Assembly (NCBI RefSeq): GCF_023073415.1
Contig: NZ_JADPJL010000029.1
Coordinates: 43,957-107,956, forward strand
Origin: Bradyrhizobium sp. 190
GTDB lineage: Bacteria > Pseudomonadota > Alphaproteobacteria > Rhizobiales > Xanthobacteraceae
Reading direction: 5' to 3'
Length of the DNA stretch: 64,000 nt
Part shown: one piece after another, positions 36,677-45,007 of the stretch
Layout of the letters: each line of letters begins with the position of its first letter
How positions within the stretch are numbered: the first letter of the stretch is position 1
The notes under the pieces: model-generated
Told to the model about the DNA's origin: nothing
Seen by the model: only the letters and a program-made list of their open reading frames with translations
Databases searched by the model: none
Made by a program: the position numbers and the translations under genes

Positions 36677-37381
36677 ATGAAATGTCCGCTCGTCCTAGCC
36701 GTCGTTACCGCCACGTGGCTCACCGCGCCCGCGCTGGCGCAGACGATGCCGCCGCCTGCGATTTCCGTGACCGGCGAAGCGACCGTGTCGGTGGCGCCCG
36801 ATCAGGCCCAAATCGACGCCGGCGTAACGTCGGATGCCAAGACCGCGCGCGAGGCGGCGGAAGCCAACAACGCGGCGATGGGCAAGGTGCTGCTGGCGCT
36901 CAAGGGCGTCGGCATCGAGGAGAAGGACTACCAGACCTCGCGGCTGTCGTTGCAGCCGCAATTTGCGACGCCATCCAAAGCTGCGGAGCGCGCGCCAGGC
37001 ATCGTCAGCTTCCGCGCCAGCAACCGTGTCACGGTCAAGATCCGCGACGTCACCAAGGTCGCGAACGTGATCGACGTGCTGGTGGGCGCCGGCGCCAACG
37101 ATATCGGCGGCATCAATTTCACGGTAACGCAGGCCTCAAAACATCTCGACGAGGCTCGCGAGAAGGCGATCGCGGACGCGCGCCGCAAGGCGGAGATCTA
37201 CGCCAAGGCCGCCGGCGTGACGCTCGGTGATCCCATCAGCATTTCCGAGGAAGGCGCGCCCGTGCCGGTATTTCGCGGCAAAGTGGCTTCCCCCATGGCC
37301 GCGGGAGCGCCGGTGGCGCAAGGCGAAGAGACGCTATCGGTGACGGTGAGCGTATCGTGGGCGATCAAGGCGAGCCAATAG
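36677..37381 (+). CDS. Exported SIMPL (DUF541) domain protein
   Basis: This 234-residue protein carries a signal peptide (about residues 1-20, ending ALAQ) and a SIMPL/DUF541 domain. The block PPAISVTGEATVSVAPDQA and the internal NDIGGINFTV and ARRKAEIYAKAAGVTLG stretches are the family marks. Homologues are periplasmic or outer-membrane-linked and tied to envelope or oxidative stress; precise activity is unknown. It follows the GyrI-like gene by 5 bp. The ATG at 36677 gives the signal peptide; a GTG three codons upstream is an alternative. Confidence 0.88.
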   Translation: MKCPLVLAVVTATWLTAPALAQTMPPPAISVTGEATVSVAPDQAQIDAGVTSDAKTAREAAEANNAAMGKVLLALKGVGIEEKDYQTSRLSLQPQFATPSKAAERAPGIVSFRASNRVTVKIRDVTKVANVIDVLVGAGANDIGGINFTVTQASKHLDEAREKAIADARRKAEIYAKAAGVTLGDPISISEEGAPVPVFRGKVASPMAAGAPVAQGEETLSVTVSVSWAIKASQ

Positions 37382-37387
37382 TTGCTG

Positions 37388-37555
37388 TCGTCCCTGCGAA
37401 CGCAGGAACCCATACCGCGTGATCCATCGAGGAAGCGCGGTGGCTGACGCTCTGCATTGTCCAACGCCCGCAGTGGATTGCTGAACCGAAGCCGTCTTCC
37501 AATGCGCCCCTTCCGCCGGCCGCGGCGTATGGGTCCCTGCTTTCGCAGGGGCGAC
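37388..37555. repeat. Palindromic repeat, family F copy 1 (GTCCCTGCGAACGCAGG)
   Basis: CGTCCCTGCGAACGCAGGAA with CCCATACCGCG, and the inverse CGCGGCGTATGGGTCCCTGC with TTTCGCAGGGGCGAC, frame a spacer of about 95 bp. A second copy is at 60162. It separates two convergent genes. Confidence 0.85.
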
Positions 37556-37558
37556 GGA

Positions 37559-38623
37559 TCAAATCTCCACCACCTGCCCCGGCTTCAGCGCCGCAAACCG
37601 CTCGGGCGCGATCTTCGCCTCCTTGAGCGCATCGGCCAGCGCATTGACCGGCGCGTCGATCGCCTCATCCGTCAGTTGGAACGTGCCGTGATGATGCGCC
37701 AGCGCTTCTTGCGCACCGCAATCGGCGAGCGCCTTCACCGCGTCTGACGGATTCATGTGCTGATCCTTCATGAACCAGCGTGGCTCATAGGCGCCGATCG
37801 GCAATATCGCCAGCCGCAGCGGGCCGTGCTTTTCGGCCACGCGGCGGAAATGCTTGCCCTCGCCGTAGCCGGAATCGCAGACGATGTAGAGTTTGCCCGC
37901 CGGCGTCTCCAGCACGAAACTCGCCCACAGCGCCTTGTTGCGGTCGAACAACCCGCGCGCCGACCAGTGCCGCGTCGGCACCAGCGTCACCGCGATGCCA
38001 TTGCCGAGTTCGACACGGTCCTGCCAGTCGAACCCTTCGGCTTTGATCGCAGCGTCCGTATCGCGCATGGTGACGTCGTTGCCGAGCGGCGTGATCACGC
38101 GCGGCGAAAACTTTTCTGTAAGTTTCGACAGCGTCGCAATGTCGAGATGGTCGTAATGACCGTGCGACACCAGCACGACGTCGATCTTGGGCAACGCGTC
38201 GAAGGCGATGCCGGGATCGTTGTGCCGGTGCGGCCCGGCAAAGGAAACCGGCGAGGCCCGCATCGACCACACGGGATCGATGAGGATGTTAAGATCCCTG
38301 GTCTGGATCAGCCAGGAGACATGGCCGACGAACGACAGCCGCACCTTGTCGCCGCTGACGCGCGGCGGCGGTTTATCGCTGTGCGCGTTCGGCACCCAAT
38401 CCGGCCAGCTCGCGCGCTGGCGATCGGGGCCGAACTGCCAGCGCAGCACCTCGGCCAATGATTTTGGCGGCACGCCATCGGGATCGAAGAAGCGCGTGCC
38501 GTCGAAATGATCGGAAACGGGGCCGTCATAGGTTTTCATGTTGCTGATCCAGATCGAGGGAATCCCGACGCCAGCGGCGGCCCCGGCGAGCACTCCAAAA
38601 ACGCGGCGGCGGGTGATGGGCAC
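37559..38623 (-). CDS. MBL-fold metallo-hydrolase (NAPE-PLD/UlaG-like)
   Basis: This 354-residue protein has a metallo-beta-lactamase fold with the zinc motif SHGHYDHLD (H154, H156, D158, H159) and later histidines, including the HHHGTFQLTDEAID block. The N-terminus MPITRRRVFGVLAG looks like a twin-arginine or signal-anchor sequence. The overall pattern is that of NAPE-PLD/YceO-like hydrolases, which act on phospholipid or lactone substrates; the true substrate is unknown. The start is the GTG at 38623. It is divergent from ffh across a 500-bp gap. Confidence 0.83.
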   Translation of the reverse strand: MPITRRRVFGVLAGAAAGVGIPSIWISNMKTYDGPVSDHFDGTRFFDPDGVPPKSLAEVLRWQFGPDRQRASWPDWVPNAHSDKPPPRVSGDKVRLSFVGHVSWLIQTRDLNILIDPVWSMRASPVSFAGPHRHNDPGIAFDALPKIDVVLVSHGHYDHLDIATLSKLTEKFSPRVITPLGNDVTMRDTDAAIKAEGFDWQDRVELGNGIAVTLVPTRHWSARGLFDRNKALWASFVLETPAGKLYIVCDSGYGEGKHFRRVAEKHGPLRLAILPIGAYEPRWFMKDQHMNPSDAVKALADCGAQEALAHHHGTFQLTDEAIDAPVNALADALKEAKIAPERFAALKPGQVVEI

Positions 38624-38801
38624 GGGGAGATCACGATAGGCGGGAGAGAACGAAGGGCATGGGGCGTTATATGGCGTGCGCGGGTTGAACTTTGAACCTG
38701 CGGTGAAAGGAAGCCCGTTCGCCGGCCACCTGGATCTTCAAAAATACAACCATGTCAAAGCCTTACGCCTCAACCGCAGAGCATTACACCCTAGTTTCTC
38801 C

Positions 38802-38830
38802 TTGACTTTCGCTCCCTCCGGGCGTTTAAC
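38802..38830 (+). promoter_or_regulatory. Candidate promoter toward ffh
   Basis: TTGACT, 17 bases, TTTAAC. The -35 matches five of six sigma-70 positions and the -10 four of six. It lies about 300 bp from the ffh start, with a repeat between, so a small transcript ending before the repeat is an alternative. Confidence 0.3.
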
Positions 38831-38978
38831 CCGCCCACTTTCTCGGAAAGACGTTCTTTTCGACCCGCCGCCCGGCCCATGAGGCCGGAGGCCAACGCCC
38901 GACAGCGCGATGCGCCCTCGGGCGCGAAAGTGTTTGGACGATCGTTTTGGCGTTCTGCGCTGGGACATATAACTGGCC

Positions 38979-39078
38979 GTCATACCCCGCGAAGGCGGGG
39001 TATCCAGTACGCCGCGGCTCCTCGGTTTAAACGAGCTGCTCTGGAATACTGGATCACCCGCCTTCGCGGGTGATGACA
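38979..39078. repeat. Palindromic repeat, family E copy 2
   Basis: GTCATACCCCGCGAAGGCGG with GGTATCCAGTACGCCG, and the inverse TACTGGATCACCCGCCTTCG with CGGGTGATGAC. Same family as 31490. It ends about 50 bp before ffh. Confidence 0.88.
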
Positions 39079-39129
39079 GTGAATGGATCGACGTAGCGCC
39101 TGCAAACGGCAGGACAGAGGACAACGGCA

Positions 39130-40677
39130 TTGTTCGACAATCTGTCGGAAAAGCTTGGTGGGATACTCGATCGGCTGACGGGCCGCGGTTCGCTGTCGGA
39201 GGCCGATGTCGACGCCGCGATGCGCGAGGTGCGCCGCGCGCTGCTGGAAGCCGACGTCTCGCTCGACGTTGTCAGAAGTTTTATCGATCGCGTCCGCGAG
39301 CAGGCGGTCGGCGCCACCGTCGTCAAGTCGGTCACCCCCGGCCAGATGGTGGTCAAGATCGTCCATGACGAACTGGTCGCTACGCTTGGTTCCGAGGGCC
39401 AGACCATCGACCTCAACGCGGTGCCGCCGGTCGCGATCATGATGGTCGGCCTTCAAGGCTCCGGCAAAACCACCACCACCGCAAAGCTCGCCCGCCGCAT
39501 GACCCAGCGCGACAAGCGCAAGGTGCTGATGGCCTCGCTCGACATCTACCGCCCAGCGGCGATGGAGCAATTGGCCGTGCTGGGGCGCGACCTCGACATC
39601 CCGACGCTGCCGATCGTGGCGGGGCAAAAGCCCGCGCAGATCGCCAAGCGCGCCCTCGAAGCCGGCAAGCTCGGCGGCTACGACGTGGTGTTGCTCGACA
39701 CCGCCGGCCGCACCACGCTCGACGAAGAAATGATGAGCGAGGCGGCCGAGATCAAAACCACGGCCAATCCGCATGAAGTGCTGCTGGTCGCGGACTCGCT
39801 GACCGGCCAGGACGCAGTCAACCTCGCACGCGCCTTCGATCAGCGCGTCGGCCTCACCGGCATCGTGCTGACGCGCGTCGACGGTGACGGCCGCGGCGGC
39901 GCCGCGCTGTCGATGCGCGCGGTCACCGGCAAGCCGATCAAACTGATCGGCACCGGCGAAAAGACCGACGCGCTGGAAGATTTTCACCCCAACCGCATCG
40001 CCGGCCGCATTCTCGGCATGGGCGACGTGGTGTCGCTGGTCGAAAGAGCCGCCGCGAATATCGATGCCGAGAAGGCCGCGCGCACCGCCGAGCGGATGCG
40101 CAAGGGCCAGTTCGACCTGACCGACATGCGCGAGCAATTGCTGCAGATGGCGAACATGGGCGGCATTAGCGGGTTGATGGGCATGATGCCCGGCGTTGCC
40201 AAGATGAAGAACCAGATCGCCAATGCCGGGATCGACGACAAGATCATCAAGCGCCAGGTCGCAATCATCGATTCGATGACGCGGCAGGAGCGCAAGAGCC
40301 CCGACATCCTCAAGGCCAGCCGCAAGAAGCGCATCGCCTCCGGCGCCGGCCTGGAGGTCCAGGAAGTCAACAAGTTGCTCAAGATGCACCGGAACATGGC
40401 CGACATGATGAAGGCCATGGGTTCGGGCAAGCGCGGCCCGATGGCCGGCATCGCGCAGGCGATGGGCTTTGGCGGCGGCATGAAGCCGCCCTCGCCGGAA
40501 GAGATGAAGGCGTTGGCCGACAAGATGCAGGGCGGCGCCGGGGGCGGCCTGCCGAATTTGCCGAAGGATCTTCCGGTCGGCCTGCGTCAGGGACTGCCGA
40601 ATGTACCGGGCCTTACAGGCTTAAGCGGCAAGCCGACCTTGCCGGGCCTCGGGGGCTTTCCGGGGAAGAAGAAGTAA
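39130..40677 (+). CDS. ffh: Signal recognition particle protein Ffh
   Basis: Ffh is the SRP54 GTPase that binds signal sequences and 4.5S RNA. The 515-residue protein has the NG domain with GLQGSGKT (107-114), DTAGRTTLDEEMM and TRVDGDGRGG. A methionine-rich M-domain follows, with NMGGISGLMGMMPG. The C-terminus is Gly/Pro-rich. The start is TTG at 39130, giving the conserved MFDNLSEKL; AGAGGA at 39116-39121 serves as ribosome site, and no ATG fits. It heads an operon with rpsP, rimM, trmD and rplS. Its receptor FtsY is encoded at 31597. Confidence 0.96.
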   Translation: MFDNLSEKLGGILDRLTGRGSLSEADVDAAMREVRRALLEADVSLDVVRSFIDRVREQAVGATVVKSVTPGQMVVKIVHDELVATLGSEGQTIDLNAVPPVAIMMVGLQGSGKTTTTAKLARRMTQRDKRKVLMASLDIYRPAAMEQLAVLGRDLDIPTLPIVAGQKPAQIAKRALEAGKLGGYDVVLLDTAGRTTLDEEMMSEAAEIKTTANPHEVLLVADSLTGQDAVNLARAFDQRVGLTGIVLTRVDGDGRGGAALSMRAVTGKPIKLIGTGEKTDALEDFHPNRIAGRILGMGDVVSLVERAAANIDAEKAARTAERMRKGQFDLTDMREQLLQMANMGGISGLMGMMPGVAKMKNQIANAGIDDKIIKRQVAIIDSMTRQERKSPDILKASRKKRIASGAGLEVQEVNKLLKMHRNMADMMKAMGSGKRGPMAGIAQAMGFGGGMKPPSPEEMKALADKMQGGAGGGLPNLPKDLPVGLRQGLPNVPGLTGLSGKPTLPGLGGFPGKKK

Positions 40678-40725
40678 CCGCAACCAATTCACCCACACGA
40701 ATCCAACCATACTCAGGAGAACCAA

Positions 40726-41058
40726 ATGTCAGTCGTTATCCGCCTCGCTCGCGCAGGCACCAAGAAGCGTCCGGTCTATCACGTCGTCGTCGCCGACTCG
40801 CGCTTTCCCCGCGACGGCCGCTTCATCGAGCGTCTCGGTCATTTCAACCCGCTGCTGCCGAAGGACAATGAGTCGCGGCTGAAGCTCGACATGGACAAGG
40901 TCAAGGCATGGCTCGCCAAGGGTGCGCAGCCGTCCGACCGCGTGACGCGCTTCCTGGATGCGGCCGGCGTCGTAAAGCGTCCCGCGCGCAACAATCCTGA
41001 AAAGGCCGTGCCGCGCAAGGAGCGCAAGGCCGCCGCCGAAGCCGCCGCGAAGGCTTAA
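40726..41058 (+). CDS. rpsP: 30S ribosomal protein S16
   Basis: S16 binds 16S rRNA early in 30S assembly. The 110-residue protein starts MSVVIRLARAGTKKRPVYHVVVADSR, the family hallmark, with the FIERLGHFNP block next. The last 25 residues are a basic Lys/Ala/Glu-rich tail, a common extension in alphaproteobacteria. AGGAGA stands seven bases before the ATG. It follows ffh by about 50 bp and precedes rimM by about 20 bp, the standard order. Confidence 0.97.
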   Translation: MSVVIRLARAGTKKRPVYHVVVADSRFPRDGRFIERLGHFNPLLPKDNESRLKLDMDKVKAWLAKGAQPSDRVTRFLDAAGVVKRPARNNPEKAVPRKERKAAAEAAAKA

Positions 41059-41077
41059 AGCGTAGCGGCGCCCGACG

Positions 41078-41602
41078 GTGGCAGCACCGATTTGCGTCGC
41101 ACGTATCGGCGCCGCGCATGGCGTGCGCGGCGCGGTGAAACTGTGGACGTTCACCGAAGATCCGCTGGCCGTAAAACATTACGGCCCGCTGATGACCAAG
41201 GACGGCGCGCGCCAGTTCGAGGTGACGCATGTCCGTGAGGCCAAGGACCATCTGGTGGCGACGCTGAAAGGCATCGCCACCCGCGAGGACGCCGAACGGC
41301 TCAACGGCATCGAGCTCTATATCGCGCGCGAAAAACTGCCTGAGACCGATGAGGACGAATATTATCACGCCGATCTGATCGGGCTTGCCGCGGTCAACGC
41401 CGCCAACGAGCCGCTCGGCCGCGTGACAGCGATCCATAATTTCGGCGCCGGCGACATTATCGAGATTGCGCCGGCGCAAGGCCCGACCATGCTGCTGCCG
41501 TTCACCAATGCTGTCGTGCCGACGGTCGATCTCGCCGGCGGCCGCGTGGTGATCGAGCTGCCGCAGGAAATCGAAGGCGACGACGCCCCGACGCTCACGT
41601 GA
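41078..41602 (+). CDS. rimM: Ribosome maturation factor RimM
   Basis: RimM assists 30S head assembly by binding S19. The 174-residue protein has the N-terminal RimM domain with VARIGAAHGVRGAVKLWTFTE and a C-terminal PRC-barrel-like domain with YYHADLIGLAAV. The start is the GTG at 41078, 20 bp after the rpsP stop. Its stop is 11 bp before trmD, which matches the conserved rpsP-rimM-trmD-rplS order. Confidence 0.96.
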   Translation: MAAPICVARIGAAHGVRGAVKLWTFTEDPLAVKHYGPLMTKDGARQFEVTHVREAKDHLVATLKGIATREDAERLNGIELYIAREKLPETDEDEYYHADLIGLAAVNAANEPLGRVTAIHNFGAGDIIEIAPAQGPTMLLPFTNAVVPTVDLAGGRVVIELPQEIEGDDAPTLT

Positions 41603-41612
41603 TGGGTTTGAT

Positions 41613-42332
41613 ATGACCTGGCGCGCCACGGTTCTCACGCTCTTCCCCGAGATGTTTCCCGGGCCGCTCGGCGTAAGCCTCGCGGGCAAGGCGCTGACGT
41701 CAGGCCTGTGGCGGCTTGAGGCGCGCGATATCAGGGACTCCGCCACCGACCGCCACCGCAGCGTCGATGACACCCCGGCCGGCGGCGGCCCGGGCATGGT
41801 GCTCCGGGCCGACGTGCTGGCGGCGGCGATCGATGCCGCGGACGCTGGCCAGGATCGCCCGCGCCTCCTGATGAGCCCGCGCGGTCGGCCATTGACCCAG
41901 TCGCAGGTTAAGAAACTGGCCGCCGGGCCCGGCCCCGTGGTCGTCTGCGGCCGGTTCGAGGGGGTCGATCAGCGGGTCATCGAAGCCCGGCACCTCGAGG
42001 AAGTCTCGATCGGAGACTATGTGTTGTCAGGTGGCGAGATCGCCGCGATGGCCCTGATCGACGCCTGCGTGCGGCTTTTGCCGGGAGTCATGGGCAAACA
42101 GGCCTCGGGCGAGGACGAAAGCTTTTCCGAAGGATTACTGGAATACCCCCAATTCACCCGCCCGCAGGCGTTCGAGGGCCGGACGATCCCCGAAATCCTG
42201 ATCTCAGGCGACCATGCCAAAGTGGCGGCCTGGCGAAAGTCGGAAGCCGAGGCCCTGACCCGGGCGCGGCGGCCGGATCTGTGGGCCGCGAGGCCCGGCC
42301 AAAAAGCCACAAAAAGCACGACAGACGGGTGA
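41613..42332 (+). CDS. trmD: tRNA (guanosine(37)-N1)-methyltransferase
   Basis: TrmD methylates G37 next to the anticodon to prevent frameshifting. It is a SPOUT enzyme with a trefoil knot. The 239-residue protein has the knot and SAM loop in VVVCGRFEGVDQRVIE and in SIGDYVLSGGEIAAMALIDA, plus DTPAGGGPGMVLRADV near the front. Length is normal. It is the fourth gene of the ffh-rplS unit, and about 110 bp separate it from rplS. Confidence 0.97.
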   Translation: MTWRATVLTLFPEMFPGPLGVSLAGKALTSGLWRLEARDIRDSATDRHRSVDDTPAGGGPGMVLRADVLAAAIDAADAGQDRPRLLMSPRGRPLTQSQVKKLAAGPGPVVVCGRFEGVDQRVIEARHLEEVSIGDYVLSGGEIAAMALIDACVRLLPGVMGKQASGEDESFSEGLLEYPQFTRPQAFEGRTIPEILISGDHAKVAAWRKSEAEALTRARRPDLWAARPGQKATKSTTDG

Positions 42333-42440
42333 CAAGCGCGGCCCGATGCCTTATACGAGCGCCAAATCCGCGCAATGGCAGGATAGATGGACGTTTGCGC
42401 AGCCCCCGAAAGGCTGGGCGCGCCGCCGATGGAGATTTCA

Positions 42441-42821
42441 ATGAACCTCATTCAACAGCTCGAAAAAGAGCAATTCGAAAAACTGTCGGCGACCAAGTCG
42501 ATCCCGGAATTCGGGCCCGGCGACACCGTGATCGTCAACGTCAAGGTGGTCGAAGGCGAGCGCACCCGCGTGCAGGCCTATGAAGGCGTTTGCATCGGCC
42601 GTTCCGGCGGCGGGCTCAACGAGAGCTTCACCGTCCGCAAGATTTCCTACGGCGAAGGCGTCGAGCGCGTGTTCCCGGTGATGTCGCCGATGATCGACTC
42701 GATCAAGGTGGTGCGCCGCGGCAAGGTCCGTCGCGCCAAGCTGTATTACCTGCGCCAACTGCGCGGCAAGTCGGCCCGCATCGTCGAGAGGCAGGACCGC
42801 GCGACCGCCGTCGGCGAGTAA
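42441..42821 (+). CDS. rplS: 50S ribosomal protein L19
   Basis: L19 sits at the 30S-50S interface. The 126-residue protein starts MNLIQQLEKEQ and shows FGPGDTVIVNVKVVEGERTR and the KVRRAKLYYLRQLRGKSARI tail that defines the family. An upstream in-frame codon would add 18 residues, but the ATG at 42441 starts at the conserved N-terminus with GGAGA upstream. It closes the operon: a repeat and a strong terminator follow. Confidence 0.96.
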   Translation: MNLIQQLEKEQFEKLSATKSIPEFGPGDTVIVNVKVVEGERTRVQAYEGVCIGRSGGGLNESFTVRKISYGEGVERVFPVMSPMIDSIKVVRRGKVRRAKLYYLRQLRGKSARIVERQDRATAVGE

Positions 42822-42834
42822 TTCGTCCTCCCAC

Positions 42835-42892
42835 AGCGTTTTCGAGCGAAGTGGGGGTACCGGTTCGCGTGAAGAAAACGCGTCAAAACAAG
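42835..42892. repeat. Intergenic repeat, family I copy 1 (AGCGTTTTCGAGCGAA...GAAAACGCGTC)
   Basis: AGCGTTTTCGAGCGAAGTGG is followed by ACCGGTTCGCGTGAAGAAAA and CGCGTCAAAACAA. The outer parts GCGTTTTC and GAAAACGC pair. It starts 13 bp after the rplS stop; copy 2 follows the metallopeptidase gene at 47631. Confidence 0.85.
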
Positions 42893-42910
42893 AATCTGGA
42901 TGCGACAAAA

Positions 42911-42937
42911 GCGCGGGGTTTTGCCCCGCGCTTTTTT
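42911..42937 (+). terminator. Rho-independent terminator of the ffh-rplS operon
   Basis: GCGCGGGG (42911-42918) and CCCCGCGC form an 8-bp all-GC stem around TTTTG, preceded by AAAA and followed by TTTTTT. The extended A-T pairs lengthen the stem. Confidence 0.93.
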
Positions 42938-43018
42938 GTTGAGCCATACTTATCTAGATAATGCCCCTGCTCAATCGATTGATTGTGGCGGCCGCGCGCC
43001 TTGTGTTAGAAATTCAGA

Positions 43019-43168
43019 ATGGTTCTAGATCACACCAGCGCCGCCTTCGGCACCGCTCAGAGAATCGTCATCGACGATCGCTCGCGCCTGCCCGGCCGGT
43101 TCTTCGGACGCTTCGCGACTTCGGCGACGTCGGAACTTACGCGCGCAGCTTAATGCTGCGCCGACGTC
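43019..43168 (+). promoter_or_regulatory. Leader region of leuC with a 43-bp stem-loop
   Basis: GACGTCGG (43126-43133) pairs with CCGACGTC (43161-43168), and within it GCGCAGC (43143-43149) with GCTGCGC (43155-43161). A 44-codon open frame from the ATG at 43019 ends with a TAA (43151-43153) exactly in the inner loop. The arrangement resembles an attenuator, but the frame has only two leucine codons, so its role is unproven. Confidence 0.35.
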
Positions 43169-43228
43169 CGTTGCTTGCGCGCATCCGCGCTTGACCGCCA
43201 CACAGAATTTCTTTTGGAGCTTACGCTC

Positions 43229-44635
43229 ATGTCCAAACCGACCACACTGTACGACAAGATCTGGAACGACCATCTGGTGCACGAAGCCGAGGACGGCACC
43301 TGCCTGCTCTATATCGATCGCCATCTGGTGCACGAAGTGACCTCGCCGCAGGCGTTCGAAGGATTGCGCGCCACGGGGCGCAAGGTGCACGCTCCCGAGA
43401 AGACGCTCGCCGTCGTCGACCACAACGTCCCGACGACCGACCGTTCTAAACCCAATCCAGATCCCGAAAGCATCGAGCAGATCCGGGCGCTGGCGGAGAA
43501 CGCCAAGGAGTTCGGTGTCGAATACTACGACGAGTTCGACAAGCGTCAGGGCATTGTCCACGTGATCGGCCCCGAGCAGGGCTTTACGCTGCCCGGCACC
43601 ACCATCGTCTGCGGTGACAGCCACACCTCCACCCATGGCGCGTTCGGCGCGCTGGCGCACGGCATCGGCACATCAGAGGTCGAGCACGTGCTGGCGACGC
43701 AGACGCTGATCCAGAAAAAGGCCAAGAACATGCGCGCGGTGGTCGACGGCAAATTGCCCGACGGCGTCACCGGCAAGGACATCATCCTGGCGATCATCGG
43801 CGAGATCGGCACTGCCGGCGGCACCGGCTATGTGCTGGAATATGCCGGCGACGCCATCCGCGCGCTCACCATGGAAGGCCGCATGACGGTCTGCAACATG
43901 TCGATCGAAGGCGGCGCCCGCGCCGGCCTGATCGCGCCGGACGAAAAAGCGTTCGAGTTCCTGAAGGGCCGTCCGAAATCGCCGAAAGGCGCCGACTGGG
44001 ACGCCGCGATGCGCTATTGGGAAAAGCTGCGCTCGGACGACGGCGCGCATTTCGACCACGAGATCCGGCTGGACGCGGCGAAACTGCCGCCGATCGTGAC
44101 CTGGGGCACCTCGCCCGAGGACGTGGTGTCGATCTTGGGCGTCGTGCCGGATCCCGACAAGATCGCGGACGAGGCCAAGCGGCTGTCGAAGCACCGCGCC
44201 CTGAAATATATGGGGCTTTCAGCGGGAACGAAGATCACCGACATCAAGCTCGATCGCGTCTTCATCGGCTCCTGCACCAACGGCCGCATCGAGGATCTGC
44301 GCGCGGCGGCAAAGGTCGCCGAGGGCAAGACCGTCAACGCCCACGTCAACGCTATGATCGTGCCGGGTTCGGGCATCGTGAAGGAACAGGCCGAAGCCGA
44401 GGGCCTCGACAAGATCTTCATCAAGGCCGGCTTCGAATGGCGCGAGCCGGGCTGCTCGATGTGCCTCGCCATGAACCCCGACAAGCTGTCGCCGGAAGAG
44501 CGCTGCGCCTCGACCTCGAACCGCAATTTCGAGGGCCGTCAGGGTTTTAAGGGCCGCACCCACCTGGTGTCACCCGCCATGGCGGCGGCCGCGGCCATCG
44601 CCGGGCATTTTGTCGACATCAGGGAGTGGCGTTAA
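43229..44635 (+). CDS. leuC: 3-isopropylmalate dehydratase large subunit
   Basis: LeuC is the [4Fe-4S] large subunit of isopropylmalate isomerase in leucine synthesis and needs LeuD. The 468-residue protein has the aconitase-fold cluster cysteines in SCTNGRIEDL and in EPGCSMCLAMNPD, with VCGDSHTSTHGAFGALAHGIG earlier. The C-terminus SNRNFEGRQGFKGRTHLVSP is typical. The ATG at 43229 starts at MSKPTTLYDKIW; TTTTGGAGC precedes it. It lies after the rplS terminator and so is a separate unit. The small subunit gene leuD is about 3.2 kb away rather than adjacent. Confidence 0.97.
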   Translation: MSKPTTLYDKIWNDHLVHEAEDGTCLLYIDRHLVHEVTSPQAFEGLRATGRKVHAPEKTLAVVDHNVPTTDRSKPNPDPESIEQIRALAENAKEFGVEYYDEFDKRQGIVHVIGPEQGFTLPGTTIVCGDSHTSTHGAFGALAHGIGTSEVEHVLATQTLIQKKAKNMRAVVDGKLPDGVTGKDIILAIIGEIGTAGGTGYVLEYAGDAIRALTMEGRMTVCNMSIEGGARAGLIAPDEKAFEFLKGRPKSPKGADWDAAMRYWEKLRSDDGAHFDHEIRLDAAKLPPIVTWGTSPEDVVSILGVVPDPDKIADEAKRLSKHRALKYMGLSAGTKITDIKLDRVFIGSCTNGRIEDLRAAAKVAEGKTVNAHVNAMIVPGSGIVKEQAEAEGLDKIFIKAGFEWREPGCSMCLAMNPDKLSPEERCASTSNRNFEGRQGFKGRTHLVSPAMAAAAAIAGHFVDIREWR

Positions 44636-44733
44636 CCTTCCTTTGTCTAGATAGCGAGGCGTTCCGGAAACGCCGCGTTAACAGGCAAAGCGCAGAATGG
44701 TCCCTTGCGAAGACCTTCGCGAGGGACCCGAGC

Positions 44734-44943
44734 GTGACGGACAAGCCTGAATTCGTCGACATGATCAGCGAGCTGACGCGCCAATCGCGCCGCCGCGTCA
44801 TGCCGCGCATCGTCGATCTCCCAACATCGCCCAAGGATACCTCGCGTCTCAGTCACTGGCCGCCGGAGCATTGGGCACAGTGGCGAATGGAAAAGCTGAC
44901 GCCGTGGAAGATCAAGCCTTGGGAAGGCAAGGATTGGGGTTGA
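44734..44943 (+). CDS. Small conserved-looking hypothetical protein
   Basis: This 69-residue frame starts with GTG at 44734 and has GAGGGA about eight bases upstream. It is basic in the middle (TRQSRRRVMPRIVDLP) and Trp-rich at the end (HWPPEHWAQW followed by PWKIKPWEGKDWG). No signal peptide, membrane helix or known domain is visible. A longer in-frame reading goes back to 44626 and overlaps the leuC end, but lacks a ribosome site. A hairpin terminator follows 26 bp downstream, which supports a real transcript. I cannot assign a function. Confidence 0.6.
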   Translation: MTDKPEFVDMISELTRQSRRRVMPRIVDLPTSPKDTSRLSHWPPEHWAQWRMEKLTPWKIKPWEGKDWG

Positions 44944-44968
44944 GCAGCAGCGCTCGTCGCATTGAAGA

Positions 44969-44996
44969 AAACAGGCGCCCGAACGGGCGCTTGTTT
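44969..44996 (+). terminator. Candidate terminator after the 69-residue gene
   Basis: AAACAGGCGCCCG (44969-44981) pairs with CGGGCGCTTGTTT (44984-44996) over 13 bp with one G-U wobble. The following TTTC run is split. It may also end the converging minus-strand gene at 45008. Confidence 0.65.
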
Positions 44997-45007
44997 CATT
45001 TCGGCTC

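Larger units (their letters stand above)
38624..39129. other. 506-bp gap between the MBL hydrolase gene and ffh
   Basis: Both flanking genes point away. It holds TTGACT (38802-38807) with a 17-base spacer to TTTAAC (38825-38830), a plausible plus-strand promoter. Small GC palindromes follow, CGGCC-CATGA-GGCCG and GCGCCCTCGGGCGC near 38870-38930, and then a family E repeat. A 130-codon minus-strand frame crosses the repeat and is not credible as a gene. I see no clear RNA gene. Confidence 0.4.

Noticed and set aside
38738..39130. 130-codon minus-strand frame before ffh
   Set aside because: It runs through a family E palindromic repeat and has a spurious basic composition. No ribosome site.
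42961..43194. 77-codon frame between the rplS terminator and leuC
   Set aside because: No ribosome site precedes it, the later part is Arg-rich and low in structure, and it overlaps the better 44-codon frame and a stem-loop. It is noted only as a possible leader start.
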